From contig NZ_BNBY01000011.1 of NCBI RefSeq assembly GCF_014656195.1, positions 115,371-179,370 of the forward strand: DNA of 64,000 nucleotides. Reading direction: 5' to 3'. Position 1 is the stretch's first letter, and every line of letters begins with the position of its first letter. Origin of the DNA: Kitasatospora xanthocidica. Its GTDB lineage: Bacteria; Actinomycetota; Actinomycetes; Streptomycetales; Streptomycetaceae. A program made the position numbers and the translations under genes. Below are positions 25,470-34,495 of the stretch, piece after piece. The notes under the pieces are model-generated. The model did not search any database, was not told the origin of the DNA, and saw only the letters and a program-made list of their open reading frames with translations.

Positions 25470-27050
25470 TCAGGGGGCTTCCACCGGCTCCACCGGCTCC
25501 GCCGGGTTCGGCTGCCGCGGGCCGTCGGCACCGGCCCGGGCGACCGGTCGGGCCCGGCCGAGCAGAACGGCGACCAGGACGGCGGTGACGGCGAGCGCGG
25601 CCGCGCCACAGAGCACGGCGAGGTGGATGCCGTCGACGAACGCGCCGTCCACCGCGTCCCGGAGCGGGCCGGGCAGTACCTCTGCCGCCGGTCCGCCACC
25701 GCCGTGCAGGGCGCCGGCGGGAGCGTCCGCGATCCGGCCGGCGGCGTCCGGCGGGACGCCGAGCCGGTGCAGGGCCGCCGTCAGGGAGTCGGACCACCGG
25801 TCGGTCAGGACGGCGCCCAGCACGGCGATCCCGAGCACCCCGCCGAGCTCGCGCAGCGTGTTGACGGTCGCCGAGGCCATCCCGGTCTGCGCCGGGGGCA
25901 CCCGTGTCATCACCACGATCGACACCGGGGTGAAGGTCAGCCCCATCCCGAGGCCCATCGCGAACAGCGTCCACAGGTACTCGGGGTAGCGGGCCTGGTC
26001 CCCGTACAGCGCCAGCCCGCCGAGTCCCACCGCGCACAGCCCGAGGCCGAGCACCAGCGGCGGCCGCGGGCCGAACCGTGCGGTCAGCCGGCCGGACAGC
26101 GGCGCGGCGACCACCAGCATCGCCGTCATCGGCAGCCCGGCGTAGCCGGCGCCGGCCGGGGACCAGCCGAGGACGCCCTGCATCAGCAGTGGCAGGAAGA
26201 ACAGCGCGCCGAACATCCCGAAGCTGACCACGAAGCCGCTGAGCAGCGCGCCGCCCAACGCCCCGTCGCGGAACAGCCTCAGCTCCAGCATCGGCTCGAC
26301 GAGGCGCAGTTCGAGCACCAGGAAGGCGAGCAGCAGGACCACGGCTGCGGCGCCGCAGCCGAGCACCCGGGTGTCGGTCCAGCCCCGGGACGGGCCCTCG
26401 ATCAGCGCGTAGACCAGCAGCGCCAGACCGGCCGCGGACAGGGCGAGGCCACCGAGGTCGATCCGACGGGGGCGCGGCGGGATGTCCGGCAGGACCCGGA
26501 CGGCGAGCAGCAGCCCGGCGGCGCCGATCGGCACGTTGATCCAGAACACACTGGCCCAGCCGAGGTGTTCGACCATCGGGCCGCCGACCACCGGGCCGAC
26601 CGAGAGGCCGAGTGCGGAGACCCCGGACCAGGTGGCGATCGCCCTCGCCCGCTCGCGTTCGTCGGTGAAGACGTGTCGCAGCAGGGTCAGGCTGCCGGGG
26701 GTGAGCAGCGCGGCCCCCACGCCCTGCAGCATCCGGGCGCCGACCAGGACGCCGATCGTCCCGGCGAGGGCCGCGACGGCGGAGCCCGCCGTGAACAGGG
26801 CCAGCCCGAGGCGGAACACCCGGGTGCGGCCGTGGCGGTCGCCGAGCGCGCCGCCGGTCAGCACGAGGGCGGCGTAGACCAGGCTGTAGCCCTCGGCCAC
26901 CCACTGCAGGCCGCTGATCCCGGCGTCCAGGTCCTGCCCGATGCGGGGCAGCGCGTTGTTGACGATGACGTTGTCCAGCATGGACATGAACATGGTGACG
27001 CAGAGCGTCAGCAGTGCGAGCCGTTGGCGGCGGGTACTCGACCCGTCCAT
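25470..27050 (-). CDS. MFS efflux pump, DHA2 (14-helix) family
   Basis: 526 residues from the ATG at 27050, preferred to 27068 because GGGAGGG lies 5 bases upstream. It has the 14-helix pattern with motif A GALGDRHGRTRVF near residues 75-87, motif C-like GLSVGPVVGGPMVEHLGW near 160-175, and motif D1 LDNVIVNNALP in the first helix. Relatives are EmrB/LfrA/Mmr-type proton antiporters for drugs. The divergent TetR gene at 27176 and two CTAAC palindromes between them indicate drug- or metabolite-induced export. The C-terminal tail is Pro/Ala/Glu-rich. Confidence 0.93.
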   Translation of the reverse strand: MDGSSTRRQRLALLTLCVTMFMSMLDNVIVNNALPRIGQDLDAGISGLQWVAEGYSLVYAALVLTGGALGDRHGRTRVFRLGLALFTAGSAVAALAGTIGVLVGARMLQGVGAALLTPGSLTLLRHVFTDERERARAIATWSGVSALGLSVGPVVGGPMVEHLGWASVFWINVPIGAAGLLLAVRVLPDIPPRPRRIDLGGLALSAAGLALLVYALIEGPSRGWTDTRVLGCGAAAVVLLLAFLVLELRLVEPMLELRLFRDGALGGALLSGFVVSFGMFGALFFLPLLMQGVLGWSPAGAGYAGLPMTAMLVVAAPLSGRLTARFGPRPPLVLGLGLCAVGLGGLALYGDQARYPEYLWTLFAMGLGMGLTFTPVSIVVMTRVPPAQTGMASATVNTLRELGGVLGIAVLGAVLTDRWSDSLTAALHRLGVPPDAAGRIADAPAGALHGGGGPAAEVLPGPLRDAVDGAFVDGIHLAVLCGAAALAVTAVLVAVLLGRARPVARAGADGPRQPNPAEPVEPVEAP

Positions 27051-27074
27051 GGATTCCCTCCCGAGCATGGCTGC

Positions 27075-27128
27075 CTAACACTGTTAGGGGTTGGTTCGGC
27101 AGCCACAGAGTGCCCCTAACGGTGTTAG
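27075..27128. promoter_or_regulatory. Paired operators between MFS pump and TetR
   Basis: CTAACACTGTTAG (27075-27087; 6-base arms) and CTAACGGTGTTAG (27116-27128; 5-base arms) share one consensus and have centres 41 bases apart, one near each gene. The first is 25 bases before the pump ATG. Assignment to the TetR at 27176 is by position. Confidence 0.8.
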
Positions 27129-27175
27129 ATTGCAAGCGGGAATTCCACGACAGCGAGGAAGGCGTCCGCACCGCC

Positions 27176-27910
27176 ATGCCGGAGAACGACACGACCGCAC
27201 CGGGGGCCGACGCCACACCGGGGAGCAGCGCCACGCCGGGGGCCGGTGCCGCGACACCCGCCGTGACCAGGGAAGCTCTCGCCCAGGCGGCCCTGCGGGT
27301 CCTGGAACGGGAGGGACTCGCCGGGCTGTCGATGCGCAAGGTCGCCGCCGAGGTCGGCGTCAAGGCGGCCTCGCTCTACTGGCACGTGCGCAACAAGCAG
27401 GAACTGCTCGACCTGCTCAACGACGCCATCATGGGCTCCGCCGAACCCCCGCCGCGCGAGGGCGGCTGGCGCGAGCAGTTCCACGCGTACTGCTGGCGCT
27501 ACCGCCGACTGCTGCTCGACAACCGCGACGCGGCCAAGGTCGTCGCCGGTCGCCTCGCCCCCGGCCCGAACCTGCTCGGACTGATGGAGGACCAGCTGGA
27601 CCGGCTCCGCGCGGCCGGCCTCTCCGACGCCGACGCCGCCATGGCCAGCTACCTGCTGGGCGCCTTCGTCCAGGGCTTCGTGCTGCAGGAACAGTCGCCG
27701 ATCTCGGCCGCCGAAGTCCTCGGCGGCAGCCGCCGCGAGATCGCCGTCGCCGCCGGCGACCTCTTCCGGGCCCTGCCCGCCGAGGACTTCCCCAATCTCG
27801 TCGACCTCGCCGACGACCTCACCGCGCCGGACATGGACGCCCGCTTCGAGTTCTGCGTCCAGCGGATCCTGGACGGCCTCGCGGCCCTGCTCCCGCCGGA
27901 CCGCCGCTGA
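27176..27910 (+). CDS. TetR family regulator of the DHA2 pump
   Basis: 244 residues. After a 30-residue Ala/Thr/Gly-rich N-terminus the helix-turn-helix runs about residues 33-80 (ALRVLEREGLAGLSMRKV, then EVGVKAASLYWHVRNKQEL). The SLYWHVRNK recognition helix and the C-terminal DFLL-type fold belong to the TetR_C group of the tetracycline repressor. It is divergent from the DHA2 exporter, with two palindromic sites between them; repression of the pump and of itself is the simplest reading. Ligand unknown, probably an exported compound. Confidence 0.92.
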   Translation: MPENDTTAPGADATPGSSATPGAGAATPAVTREALAQAALRVLEREGLAGLSMRKVAAEVGVKAASLYWHVRNKQELLDLLNDAIMGSAEPPPREGGWREQFHAYCWRYRRLLLDNRDAAKVVAGRLAPGPNLLGLMEDQLDRLRAAGLSDADAAMASYLLGAFVQGFVLQEQSPISAAEVLGGSRREIAVAAGDLFRALPAEDFPNLVDLADDLTAPDMDARFEFCVQRILDGLAALLPPDRR

Positions 27911-27974
27911 TCCGGCCCCCACACGCGGGGTAGGCTCCCCGAGTCCTGTCCGTACGACCACGGAGGAGCCACCG

Positions 27975-28937
27975 ATGACCGAGCCGTACCCCCTCTACGA
28001 GCCGTACGCACAGGGCCTGTTGGACGTCGGCGACGGACAGCTGATGTACTGGAACGCCTCCGGCGACCCGGCGGGCACCCCGGCCGTGGTGGTGCACGGC
28101 GGGCCCGGCTCCGGCCACAGCCCGGGCTCCCGGCGGTACTTCGACCCGGCGCGGTACCACGTCGTCCAGTTCGACCAGCGCGGCTGCGGGCAGAGCCGCC
28201 CGCACGCCGCCGAGGCCACCACCGGGCTGGAGCACAACACCACCAAACACCTGATCGCCGACATGGAACGGCTGCGCGAACACCTCGGCATCGACAAGTG
28301 GCTGTTGTACGGCGGCTCGTGGGGCTCCACCCTGATCCTCGCCTACGCCCAGGCCCACCCGGAGCGGGTCTCCGCGATCGTCCTCTGCGGCGTCACCATG
28401 ACCCGCCCCGAGGAGACCGACTGGCTCTACCGGGGCGTCGGCCGCTTCCTGCCCGGCCCCTGGGAGGAGTTCCGGGACTTCCTGCCGCCCGCCGACCGGG
28501 ACGGCGACCTGGTCGCCGCCTACAGCCGGCTGCTCAACAGCCCGGACGAGACCGTCCGGCGGGCCGCCGCCAACGCCTGGGCCACCTGGGAGGACGCGGT
28601 CATCTCGCACGAGTCGCTGGGCAAGCCGAACGCGTACACCGACCGCCCCTCCGACGCCCTGATGGCCTTCACCCGGATCACCGCGCACTACTTCTCGCGG
28701 CACGCCTTCCTGGAGGACGGCCAACTGCTGCGCGACGCCGGGCGACTGGCCGGGATCCCGGGCGAACTGATCCACGGCCGGCTGGACCTCGGCGGCCCGC
28801 TCTACACCGCCTGGCAGCTGACCGAGGCCTGGCCGGACGCCCGGCTGACCGTCATCGACGAGTCCGGGCACACCGGCAGCCCCCGGATGCGGGACGCCGT
28901 CCTCGCCGCGATCGAGCGCTTCGCCGGCCGGCGCTGA
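27975..28937 (+). CDS. pip: Prolyl aminopeptidase (proline iminopeptidase)
   Basis: 320 residues with GGAGGAG upstream and a TAGGCT -10-like box at 27931. Alpha/beta hydrolase fold: oxyanion-hole HGGPGSG at 39-45, the QFDQRGCGQSRPH strand-loop that defines S33 prolyl aminopeptidases, nucleophile Ser115 in YGGSWGST, catalytic Asp in HGRLDLGGP and His in SGHTGS near the C-terminus. It removes N-terminal proline from peptides in the cytoplasm. The length and every signature agree with the family. Followed 49 bases later by the DUF218 membrane protein, which has its own promoter. Confidence 0.93.
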   Translation: MTEPYPLYEPYAQGLLDVGDGQLMYWNASGDPAGTPAVVVHGGPGSGHSPGSRRYFDPARYHVVQFDQRGCGQSRPHAAEATTGLEHNTTKHLIADMERLREHLGIDKWLLYGGSWGSTLILAYAQAHPERVSAIVLCGVTMTRPEETDWLYRGVGRFLPGPWEEFRDFLPPADRDGDLVAAYSRLLNSPDETVRRAAANAWATWEDAVISHESLGKPNAYTDRPSDALMAFTRITAHYFSRHAFLEDGQLLRDAGRLAGIPGELIHGRLDLGGPLYTAWQLTEAWPDARLTVIDESGHTGSPRMRDAVLAAIERFAGRR

Positions 28938-28973
28938 CCGCCTCGCGCAAGGGGACCGTTCCCACGAACCGCC

Positions 28974-28979
28974 TACGAT
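28974..28979 (+). promoter_or_regulatory. -10 box of a leaderless transcript
   Basis: TACGAT ends 7 bases before the ATG at 28987 and no ribosome-binding site is present, so the next gene is probably translated from a leaderless mRNA. The -35 is weak. Confidence 0.55.
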
Positions 28980-28986
28980 ACGACGC

Positions 28987-29985
28987 ATGATCGTCTATGC
29001 CCCAGCCGCCCTGTTCTTCCTGTTGTTCGGGATCGGGGTACTACGCGACCGCCGGCAGTTCAGCAACGCCGTCCTCCTCGGCATCGCCGTCTCGCTCCTC
29101 TCCATCGCCCTGCTCGCCGAACTGCGCAAGGCACCGACCCTGGTGGTGGAGCTCGTGGCGGCGGCGATCATCCTGCTCCCGGCCGTCGGCACGGTCGCGC
29201 TGGTCTGGTTCCTGATCTCCAACGGCCTGACCATGATCCGCAAGGAGGGCCGGCGACCCGCCAACCTGCTGTCGCTGCTCGCCGGGCTGGGCATCGTCGC
29301 CGTCATCGCGCTGCTGGGCGCAGCCCTCGTCACCGGCTCCCGGCAGCTGGCCGTCCTGGCCGGCACCGCCGTCCTGGTGGTCCTCTACGTCTCCTTCCTG
29401 TTCGTCTGCTTCGTCGGCTACGCCTTCCTGTACAGCCGCCACCGGCCGCGCCGGAACGTGGACTTCGTGGTCGTGCTCGGCTCCGGACTGATCGGCGGAG
29501 AGCGCGTCCCGCCGCTGCTGGCCAGCCGGCTGAACCGGGGCCGGGAGGCGTACGAGAAGCAGGCGGGACGCGGCAACCCGCCGGTCCTGATCACCTCGGG
29601 CGGCCAGGGACCGGACGAGAAGCTGCCGGAGTCCCACGCGATGGCCGACTACCTGATCGAGCGCGGCTTCCCCGCCGAGCACGTCGAACGGGAGGACCGC
29701 TCGCGCACCACCGAGGAGAACCTGCTCTTCAGCAAGGCCATCATGGAGCAGGCCAAGCCCGACTACCGCTGCGTCGTGGTCACCAACAACTTCCACGCCT
29801 TCCGGGCGGCGCTGCTCGCCCGCCGGACCGGTGTGAACGGGCACGTCCTCGGCTCGCCCACCGCGAGCTACTACTGGCCGAGCGCGACCATCCGCGAGTT
29901 CGCGGCGGTGTTCCTCTCGCACAAGCTGGTCAACTTCGGCATCTGCGGCCTGCTCGCGCTCTGCGGAGTGCTCGCGGCACTCTGA
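28987..29985 (+). CDS. DUF218 (YdcF/ElyC-like) membrane protein
   Basis: 332 residues. Five membrane helices fill the N-terminal half (about 4-20, 28-46, 53-76, 92-113, 120-143). A soluble DUF218 domain follows: VDFVVVLGSGLIGGERVPP opens the fold near 157, VLITSGGQGPDE and TTEENLLFSK carry the conserved Gly and Glu-Glu-Asn motifs, and VVTNNFHAFRAALLAR ends it. A last hydrophobic helix lies at 309-328. Proteins of this group (SanA, ElyC) affect the cell envelope and lipid-linked precursors, but the reaction is not known. Probably translated from a leaderless mRNA. Confidence 0.88.
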   Translation: MIVYAPAALFFLLFGIGVLRDRRQFSNAVLLGIAVSLLSIALLAELRKAPTLVVELVAAAIILLPAVGTVALVWFLISNGLTMIRKEGRRPANLLSLLAGLGIVAVIALLGAALVTGSRQLAVLAGTAVLVVLYVSFLFVCFVGYAFLYSRHRPRRNVDFVVVLGSGLIGGERVPPLLASRLNRGREAYEKQAGRGNPPVLITSGGQGPDEKLPESHAMADYLIERGFPAEHVEREDRSRTTEENLLFSKAIMEQAKPDYRCVVVTNNFHAFRAALLARRTGVNGHVLGSPTASYYWPSATIREFAAVFLSHKLVNFGICGLLALCGVLAAL

Positions 29986-30030
29986 CCGGCCCGACGGCAC
30001 CCGGGCGAGTCCGGCCGGCCGGACCGTGGG

Positions 30031-30098
30031 CCCCGTCCGTCCGCCCCCGTCCGTCCGCCCCCGTCTGCCGACCCCCCGTCCGTCGACCCCCCGTCTGT
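30031..30098 (+). repeat. Tandem pyrimidine-rich repeat
   Basis: About five copies of a 13-16 base CCCCGTCCGTC(C/G) unit lie in the 258-base gap before the secreted esterase gene. No gene is visible in the gap. The repeat might affect the promoter of the esterase, but no signal is evident. Confidence 0.6.
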
Positions 30099-30243
30099 AC
30101 AGCCCTGACCGGTCCGACGCGCCATGGCGGTCCGCGCCATGTCCGGGCGGCGGACCTCGGCTGACCGCCACATGGCTTCGGGGCGCGCGGCGCGCCACGC
30201 TGCTCGGCACACGCCCCCACTCCTCCCCCACCCAGGAGTCCCC

Positions 30244-31737
30244 GTGCCTCTGCGCCCAGCCGCCGCCGCGCTGTTGACGGCCGCCGCCCTCGCCGTCGCC
30301 GCCGTGCCCGCCCCGGCTACCGCCGACCCGACCTCCACCGCCCCGACCACTGCCGCCCCGACCTCCACCGCCGCCACCGATGCCTCCACCGGGAGCTTCC
30401 AGCAGGTCACCGGGTTCGGCCCCAACCCGGGCAACCTCGCGATGTACACCTACACCCCCGCCGGACTGCCCGCCGACGCGCCCCTGGTGGTCGCCCTGCA
30501 CGGCTGTCTGCAGAGCGCCACCGACTACTACCGCAACTCCGGCTGGACCAAGTTCGCCGACCAGTACGGCTTCGCGGTCGTGTTCCCGCAGACCGGCAGC
30601 AGCAACAACAGCCTCTCCTGCTTCAGCTGGTTCGACGCGACCAAGGACTCCCGGGGCGTCGGTGAGGCGGAATCGGTGGCCGAGATGGTCACCAAGGCCA
30701 AGGCCCTGTACGGCTCGGACGCCCACCGGGTGTTCGTCACCGGGCTCTCGGCGGGCGGCGGACTGGCCGCCGACCTGCTGGCCGACTACCCCGACGTCTT
30801 CGCCGGCGGGGCGATCGACTCCGGTCTGCCCGCGCACTGCGCCACCACCCAGGGCGCCGCCTCCGGCTGCCAGAACAGCGACCAGGGGCTCACCCCGGCC
30901 CAGTGGGGCGACAAGGTCCGGGCCGCGTACCCGGGGTACACCGGCCCGTGGCCCCGGGTGGCGATCTGGCAGGGCAGCGCCGACACCGTGGTCAGACCGG
31001 TGAACGCGACCGAGCTGCGCGACCAGTGGACGAACGTCCAGGGCATCGGCCGCCAGCCGACCACCACCCGCAGCCTGCCGGGCGGCACCACCCAGGAGCT
31101 CTACGCGGACGCGGCCGGGCGCCCGGCCGTCGCGCTGTTCACGGTCGGCGGGATGGGCCACGGACTGGCCGTCCACCCGGGCTCCGGGGCCGACCAGTGC
31201 GGGGCGACCGGCGCCTACTTCCTCGACACGATCTGCTCCGGCTACTACACCGCGCAGTTCTGGGGCCTGGACGGCGGCACCGGCCCCACTACCCCCGGCC
31301 TGCCCGCCCCGTCCGGGCTGACCGCGACTCCGGCCGGAGCCGGCTCGGTGACGCTCGGCTGGCAAGCCGTCAGCGGCGCCGCCTCGTACCGGGTGTACCG
31401 CGACGGCACCCAGGTCGGCAGCACCACGGACCCGTCGTTCACCGACACCGGCCTCGCCGCCGGGACGACGTACGGCTACGGTGTGGCGGCCGTCGACACC
31501 ACCGGTGCGGTGGGCGCCCGATCGGCGACGGTCACGGCGACCACCCCCGGTGGCGCTCCCCAGTGCTTCACCGCGACCAACTACGACCAGGTCGTGGCCG
31601 GCCGGGCCACCCAGAGCGGCGGCCTGACCTACGCGCTCGGCTCGGGCCAGAACATGGGGCTCTGGAACACCTTCGTCACCCACACCCTGAAGCGGACCGG
31701 CCCGGGCTACTACGTGCTCGCCGACGGCCAGTGCTGA
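30244..31737 (+). CDS. Secreted PHB-depolymerase-family esterase with Fn3 domain
   Basis: 497 residues from a GTG with AGGAG 5 bases upstream; longer in-frame starts are rejected because only this one begins with a signal peptide (residues 2-24, cleavage near ATA-DP). A Thr/Ala/Pro linker (25-50) leads to the esterase domain: oxyanion LHGCLQSATDYY, nucleophile Ser169 in VTGLSAGGG, Asp in WQGSADTVV, His in GGMGHGL. This is the family of polyhydroxybutyrate depolymerases, feruloyl and acetylxylan esterases. A fibronectin type III domain (about 355-438) and a 57-residue C-terminal module with two cysteines follow, the usual arrangement for binding an insoluble polymer. Polymer identity uncertain. 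Confidence 0.92.
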   Translation: MPLRPAAAALLTAAALAVAAVPAPATADPTSTAPTTAAPTSTAATDASTGSFQQVTGFGPNPGNLAMYTYTPAGLPADAPLVVALHGCLQSATDYYRNSGWTKFADQYGFAVVFPQTGSSNNSLSCFSWFDATKDSRGVGEAESVAEMVTKAKALYGSDAHRVFVTGLSAGGGLAADLLADYPDVFAGGAIDSGLPAHCATTQGAASGCQNSDQGLTPAQWGDKVRAAYPGYTGPWPRVAIWQGSADTVVRPVNATELRDQWTNVQGIGRQPTTTRSLPGGTTQELYADAAGRPAVALFTVGGMGHGLAVHPGSGADQCGATGAYFLDTICSGYYTAQFWGLDGGTGPTTPGLPAPSGLTATPAGAGSVTLGWQAVSGAASYRVYRDGTQVGSTTDPSFTDTGLAAGTTYGYGVAAVDTTGAVGARSATVTATTPGGAPQCFTATNYDQVVAGRATQSGGLTYALGSGQNMGLWNTFVTHTLKRTGPGYYVLADGQC

Positions 31738-31811
31738 GCGGGCGGCAGCGGGCACGGCGGTCGGTACCCCGGCCGGCGCCGCAGCCCGCACCACCTCCTC
31801 CGGCCTGAGGC

Positions 31812-32765
31812 TCACCCCGCCCCCACCTCCGCTCCCACGCCTGCTCCCACGCCTGCTCCTGCTCCTGCTCCCGCTCCCGCACGGAGCCCGACGAACAGGT
31901 CGTCCTCGACCTCGCCCGCGCCGCCCGCCCCACCGGCCGCGGGCACCAGGCTCCGGGCCAGGTGGTAGTCCTCGGTGGGCCAGACCTCGCGCTCGATGTC
32001 CCGGGGGTGGGCCATGAAGGCGACGCCCGGGGCGACCTGGGTGGCGTGCGCCAGCATCGCCGCGTCCCGTACGGCGAACTTCTCGGCGCACGCGATCCGG
32101 GTGGTGGTCGCCAGGGCGGGCGGGGTGTCGGGCCACCCGGCGAGCAGCTCGCCCATGTCGGAGGGGACGCCGCGATCCGTCATGGCGTCGTGCAGGGTCT
32201 GGAACCAGGCCCGGGAGAGCGCCAGGTGGTAGTAGAGCTTGGCCGCCTGCCAGGGCTCCCCCGCCTCGGGGTGGCGCCGCGGGTCGGCGGCGGCCTCGAA
32301 GGCCTCCACGGTGATCCGGTGGGTCATCACGTGGTCCGGGTGCGGGTACCCGCCGGTCTCGTCGTAGGTGATCACCACGTGCGGGCGGAACTCACGGATC
32401 AGCGCGACCAGCGGCGCCGCCGCGGCCTCGACCGGCTGGGCGGCGAAGCAGCCCTCCGGCAGCGGCTCGTCCGGGCCCGGCATCCCGGAGTCGACGAAGC
32501 CGAGGAACCGCTGGCGCACACCGAGGATCTCGCGGGCGGCCGCCATCTCCTCCCGCCGGATCCGGGCGATGTCGGCCAGGACCTCGGGGCGGTCCAGCGC
32601 CGGGTTGAGCACCGAACCGCGCTCGCCACCGGTGCAGGTGGCGACCAGGACGTCCACGCCCTCCTCGGCGTACCGGGCGAGGGTGGCCGCGCCCTTGCTG
32701 GACTCGTCGTCCGGGTGGGCGTGCACAGTGAGCAGGCGCAGGCCGTCGGCGCGCTGGGTGAACAT
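31812..32765 (-). CDS. mca: Mycothiol S-conjugate amidase
   Basis: 317 residues. The PIG-L/LmbE zinc motif AHPDDE is at 16-21 and the second zinc ligand block YPHPDH lies near 140. CTGGERGSVLNP, GFVDSGMPGP and the C-terminal FMAHPRDIEREVWP distinguish Mca from the mycothiol-biosynthesis deacetylase MshB. Mca cleaves mycothiol adducts of electrophiles to glucosaminyl-inositol and a mercapturic acid for export, a detoxification route confined to actinomycetes. The last 24 residues are a Gly/Ala/Val repeat encoded by hexamers (31812-31880) and look like a non-conserved tail. Cytoplasmic. Confidence 0.93.
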   Translation of the reverse strand: MFTQRADGLRLLTVHAHPDDESSKGAATLARYAEEGVDVLVATCTGGERGSVLNPALDRPEVLADIARIRREEMAAAREILGVRQRFLGFVDSGMPGPDEPLPEGCFAAQPVEAAAAPLVALIREFRPHVVITYDETGGYPHPDHVMTHRITVEAFEAAADPRRHPEAGEPWQAAKLYYHLALSRAWFQTLHDAMTDRGVPSDMGELLAGWPDTPPALATTTRIACAEKFAVRDAAMLAHATQVAPGVAFMAHPRDIEREVWPTEDYHLARSLVPAAGGAGGAGEVEDDLFVGLRAGAGAGAGAGVGAGVGAEVGAG

Positions 32766-32858
32766 GGGTACCTCCGTGATCGTCGGTCGACGTGCTGGTG
32801 GTGGCGGGTTGACGAGTCGTCGTGTGCAGGACCGCCCGCCGGGCGGGCCGCCGGCCCG

Positions 32859-34319
32859 TCAGGCGGGGTCTTTAGCGGTGTCCTTACGGGTGTTGGGGTA
32901 GAGGCAGGCGGGTGCGATCGCCAGTGCGGACAGGGCCAGCACCCACCAGAACGTCTGCCCGAAGGCCGCGCCCGGCTGGTCGGGCCGGCCGTGCTGCGCC
33001 TGCTGGAGGGCCAGCGTCAGCACCGCCGTGCCGAGCGCCCCGCCGACCCGGTTCAGGACGTTGACCGCCCCTGCCGCCGCCGGCACCTGGGCCCTCTCGA
33101 CGCTCCCGTACACCGCCGCCAGGCCGGGGATCGCGATGATCCCCATGCCGGCGCCGCGCAGTGCCAGCGAGCCGGCGATGAGCCAGCCGGCCGGTTCGGA
33201 GCCGCTGCCCAGTCGGGTGAACGCGAGCGTGCCGACCAGGGAGCAGACGATGCCGATCAGGACCAGCGGACGCGGCGCGAGGCGATCGGTTATTCGGGCC
33301 GCCAGCATCGCGGTGACCGCCGTGCCGAGGGCCTGCGGTGCCAGCAGCAGGCCGGCCTCGACCGCCCCGACGTGCCGGACCTGCTGGTAGTACAGCGGCA
33401 CCAGGAACATCGAGCTGTAGAGCGCGGCGCCCTGCAGGAAGCTGTTCGCCGTCGCCACGGTGAAGCCGCGTCGGGCGAACAGCCGCAGGTCGATCAGCGG
33501 CGCCCGGGTGCCGCCGCGCCCCGTGCGCAGCGCGTGCCCGCCGTAGAGCACCACCAGCACCGTGCCCGCCGCCAGGGCGGCCCAGCCGGCCGGGCCGCCG
33601 TCGCCGATCGTCGAGAGCCCGTAGAGCAGCCCGGTCAGGCCCGGTGAGAGCAGCAGCAGGCCGGTCACGTCCAGCCCGGGCCGCGGCGCGTCCGACGCTT
33701 CGTCAGCCGGCAGCCAGCGGGCGGCCAGCAGCAGGATCAGCAGCCCGACCGGCACGTTCAGCAGGAACATCCAGCGCCAGTCGAGGTGCTCCAGCACCAG
33801 GCCGCCGAGGATCGGCCCCAGGACCGGGGCGAGGCTGATCGGGAGCATCAGGGTGCCCATCACCCGTCCGATCCTGGACGGCCCCGCCGCTTGTATGATG
33901 ATCGCCTGGCCGAGCGGTTGAATCATCCCGCCGCCGACCCCCTGCAGCACCCGGAAGGCGATCAGACTGCCCGTCGACCAGGCCAGCCCGCACAGCGCCG
34001 ACCCGAGCACGAACAGGACGACCGAGGCGAGCCACGCCCGCCTGGCCCCGAAGCGGCCCGCGGCCCAGCCCGAGAGCGGCATGGTCAGCGAGATCGCCAG
34101 CAGGTACCCCGTGGCCACCCACTGCACCGCCCCGATCGAGCTGTGCAGGTCCCGACCGACGGAGTCGATGCCGACGTTGACGATCGTGGAGTCCAGCAGC
34201 GCGAGCACCGGGCCCAGCGCGAGCACCCCGCCCATCTTCCACAGGCCCGGCGGGATCGGCTCCGGCTCCCCCTCCCGGACTCCCCCTCGCCGGCCCTTCG
34301 CGGTGACGGATGTCGTCAT
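32859..34319 (-). CDS. MFS efflux pump, DHA2 family, controlled by divergent TetR
   Basis: 486 residues. Motif D1 LLDSTIVNVGID in the first helix, motif A GWAAGRFGARRAW near 85-97, an IQPLGQAIII segment and motif C-like ISLAPVLGPILGGLVLEHLDW identify a 14-helix EmrB/QacA-type proton antiporter. The N-terminal 25 residues are basic and acidic and cytoplasmic. A promoter with TTGACC (minus strand, 34444-34449) and TAAGTT (34420-34425), 18 bases apart, overlaps the palindrome at 34440-34456, so the divergent TetR should repress it. Substrate not deducible. Confidence 0.93.
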   Translation of the reverse strand: MTTSVTAKGRRGGVREGEPEPIPPGLWKMGGVLALGPVLALLDSTIVNVGIDSVGRDLHSSIGAVQWVATGYLLAISLTMPLSGWAAGRFGARRAWLASVVLFVLGSALCGLAWSTGSLIAFRVLQGVGGGMIQPLGQAIIIQAAGPSRIGRVMGTLMLPISLAPVLGPILGGLVLEHLDWRWMFLLNVPVGLLILLLAARWLPADEASDAPRPGLDVTGLLLLSPGLTGLLYGLSTIGDGGPAGWAALAAGTVLVVLYGGHALRTGRGGTRAPLIDLRLFARRGFTVATANSFLQGAALYSSMFLVPLYYQQVRHVGAVEAGLLLAPQALGTAVTAMLAARITDRLAPRPLVLIGIVCSLVGTLAFTRLGSGSEPAGWLIAGSLALRGAGMGIIAIPGLAAVYGSVERAQVPAAAGAVNVLNRVGGALGTAVLTLALQQAQHGRPDQPGAAFGQTFWWVLALSALAIAPACLYPNTRKDTAKDPA

Positions 34320-34419
34320 GCGCCCTCCCCTGGTCGCTCTCGATCGAGCGAGCCGCCCAGACGCCCCCTCGGGCCGCTCCGGCGGTCACTCCGAGCAGCC
34401 GTTCCGACCGCCCGAGAAG

Positions 34420-34456
34420 AACTTAGGACGGACCCACTCATTAGGTCAAGCCTAAT
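34420..34456 (-). promoter_or_regulatory. MFS promoter with TetR operator over the -35
   Basis: ATTAGG-TCAAG-CCTAAT (34440-34456) is a palindrome with 6-base arms. The minus-strand -35 TTGACC (34444-34449) is inside it and the -10 TAAGTT is at 34420-34425. On the plus strand TAGGCT (34484-34489) is the -10 of the regulator. Confidence 0.75.
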
Positions 34457-34495
34457 TCCTGTACTCGACCCATCGACCTGCGCTAGGCTCCCGCC

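Noticed and set aside
29041..32136. About 1000-codon minus-strand frame across three genes
   Set aside because: It is antisense to the DUF218 protein and the secreted esterase and runs out of frame into mca; composition is non-protein-like.
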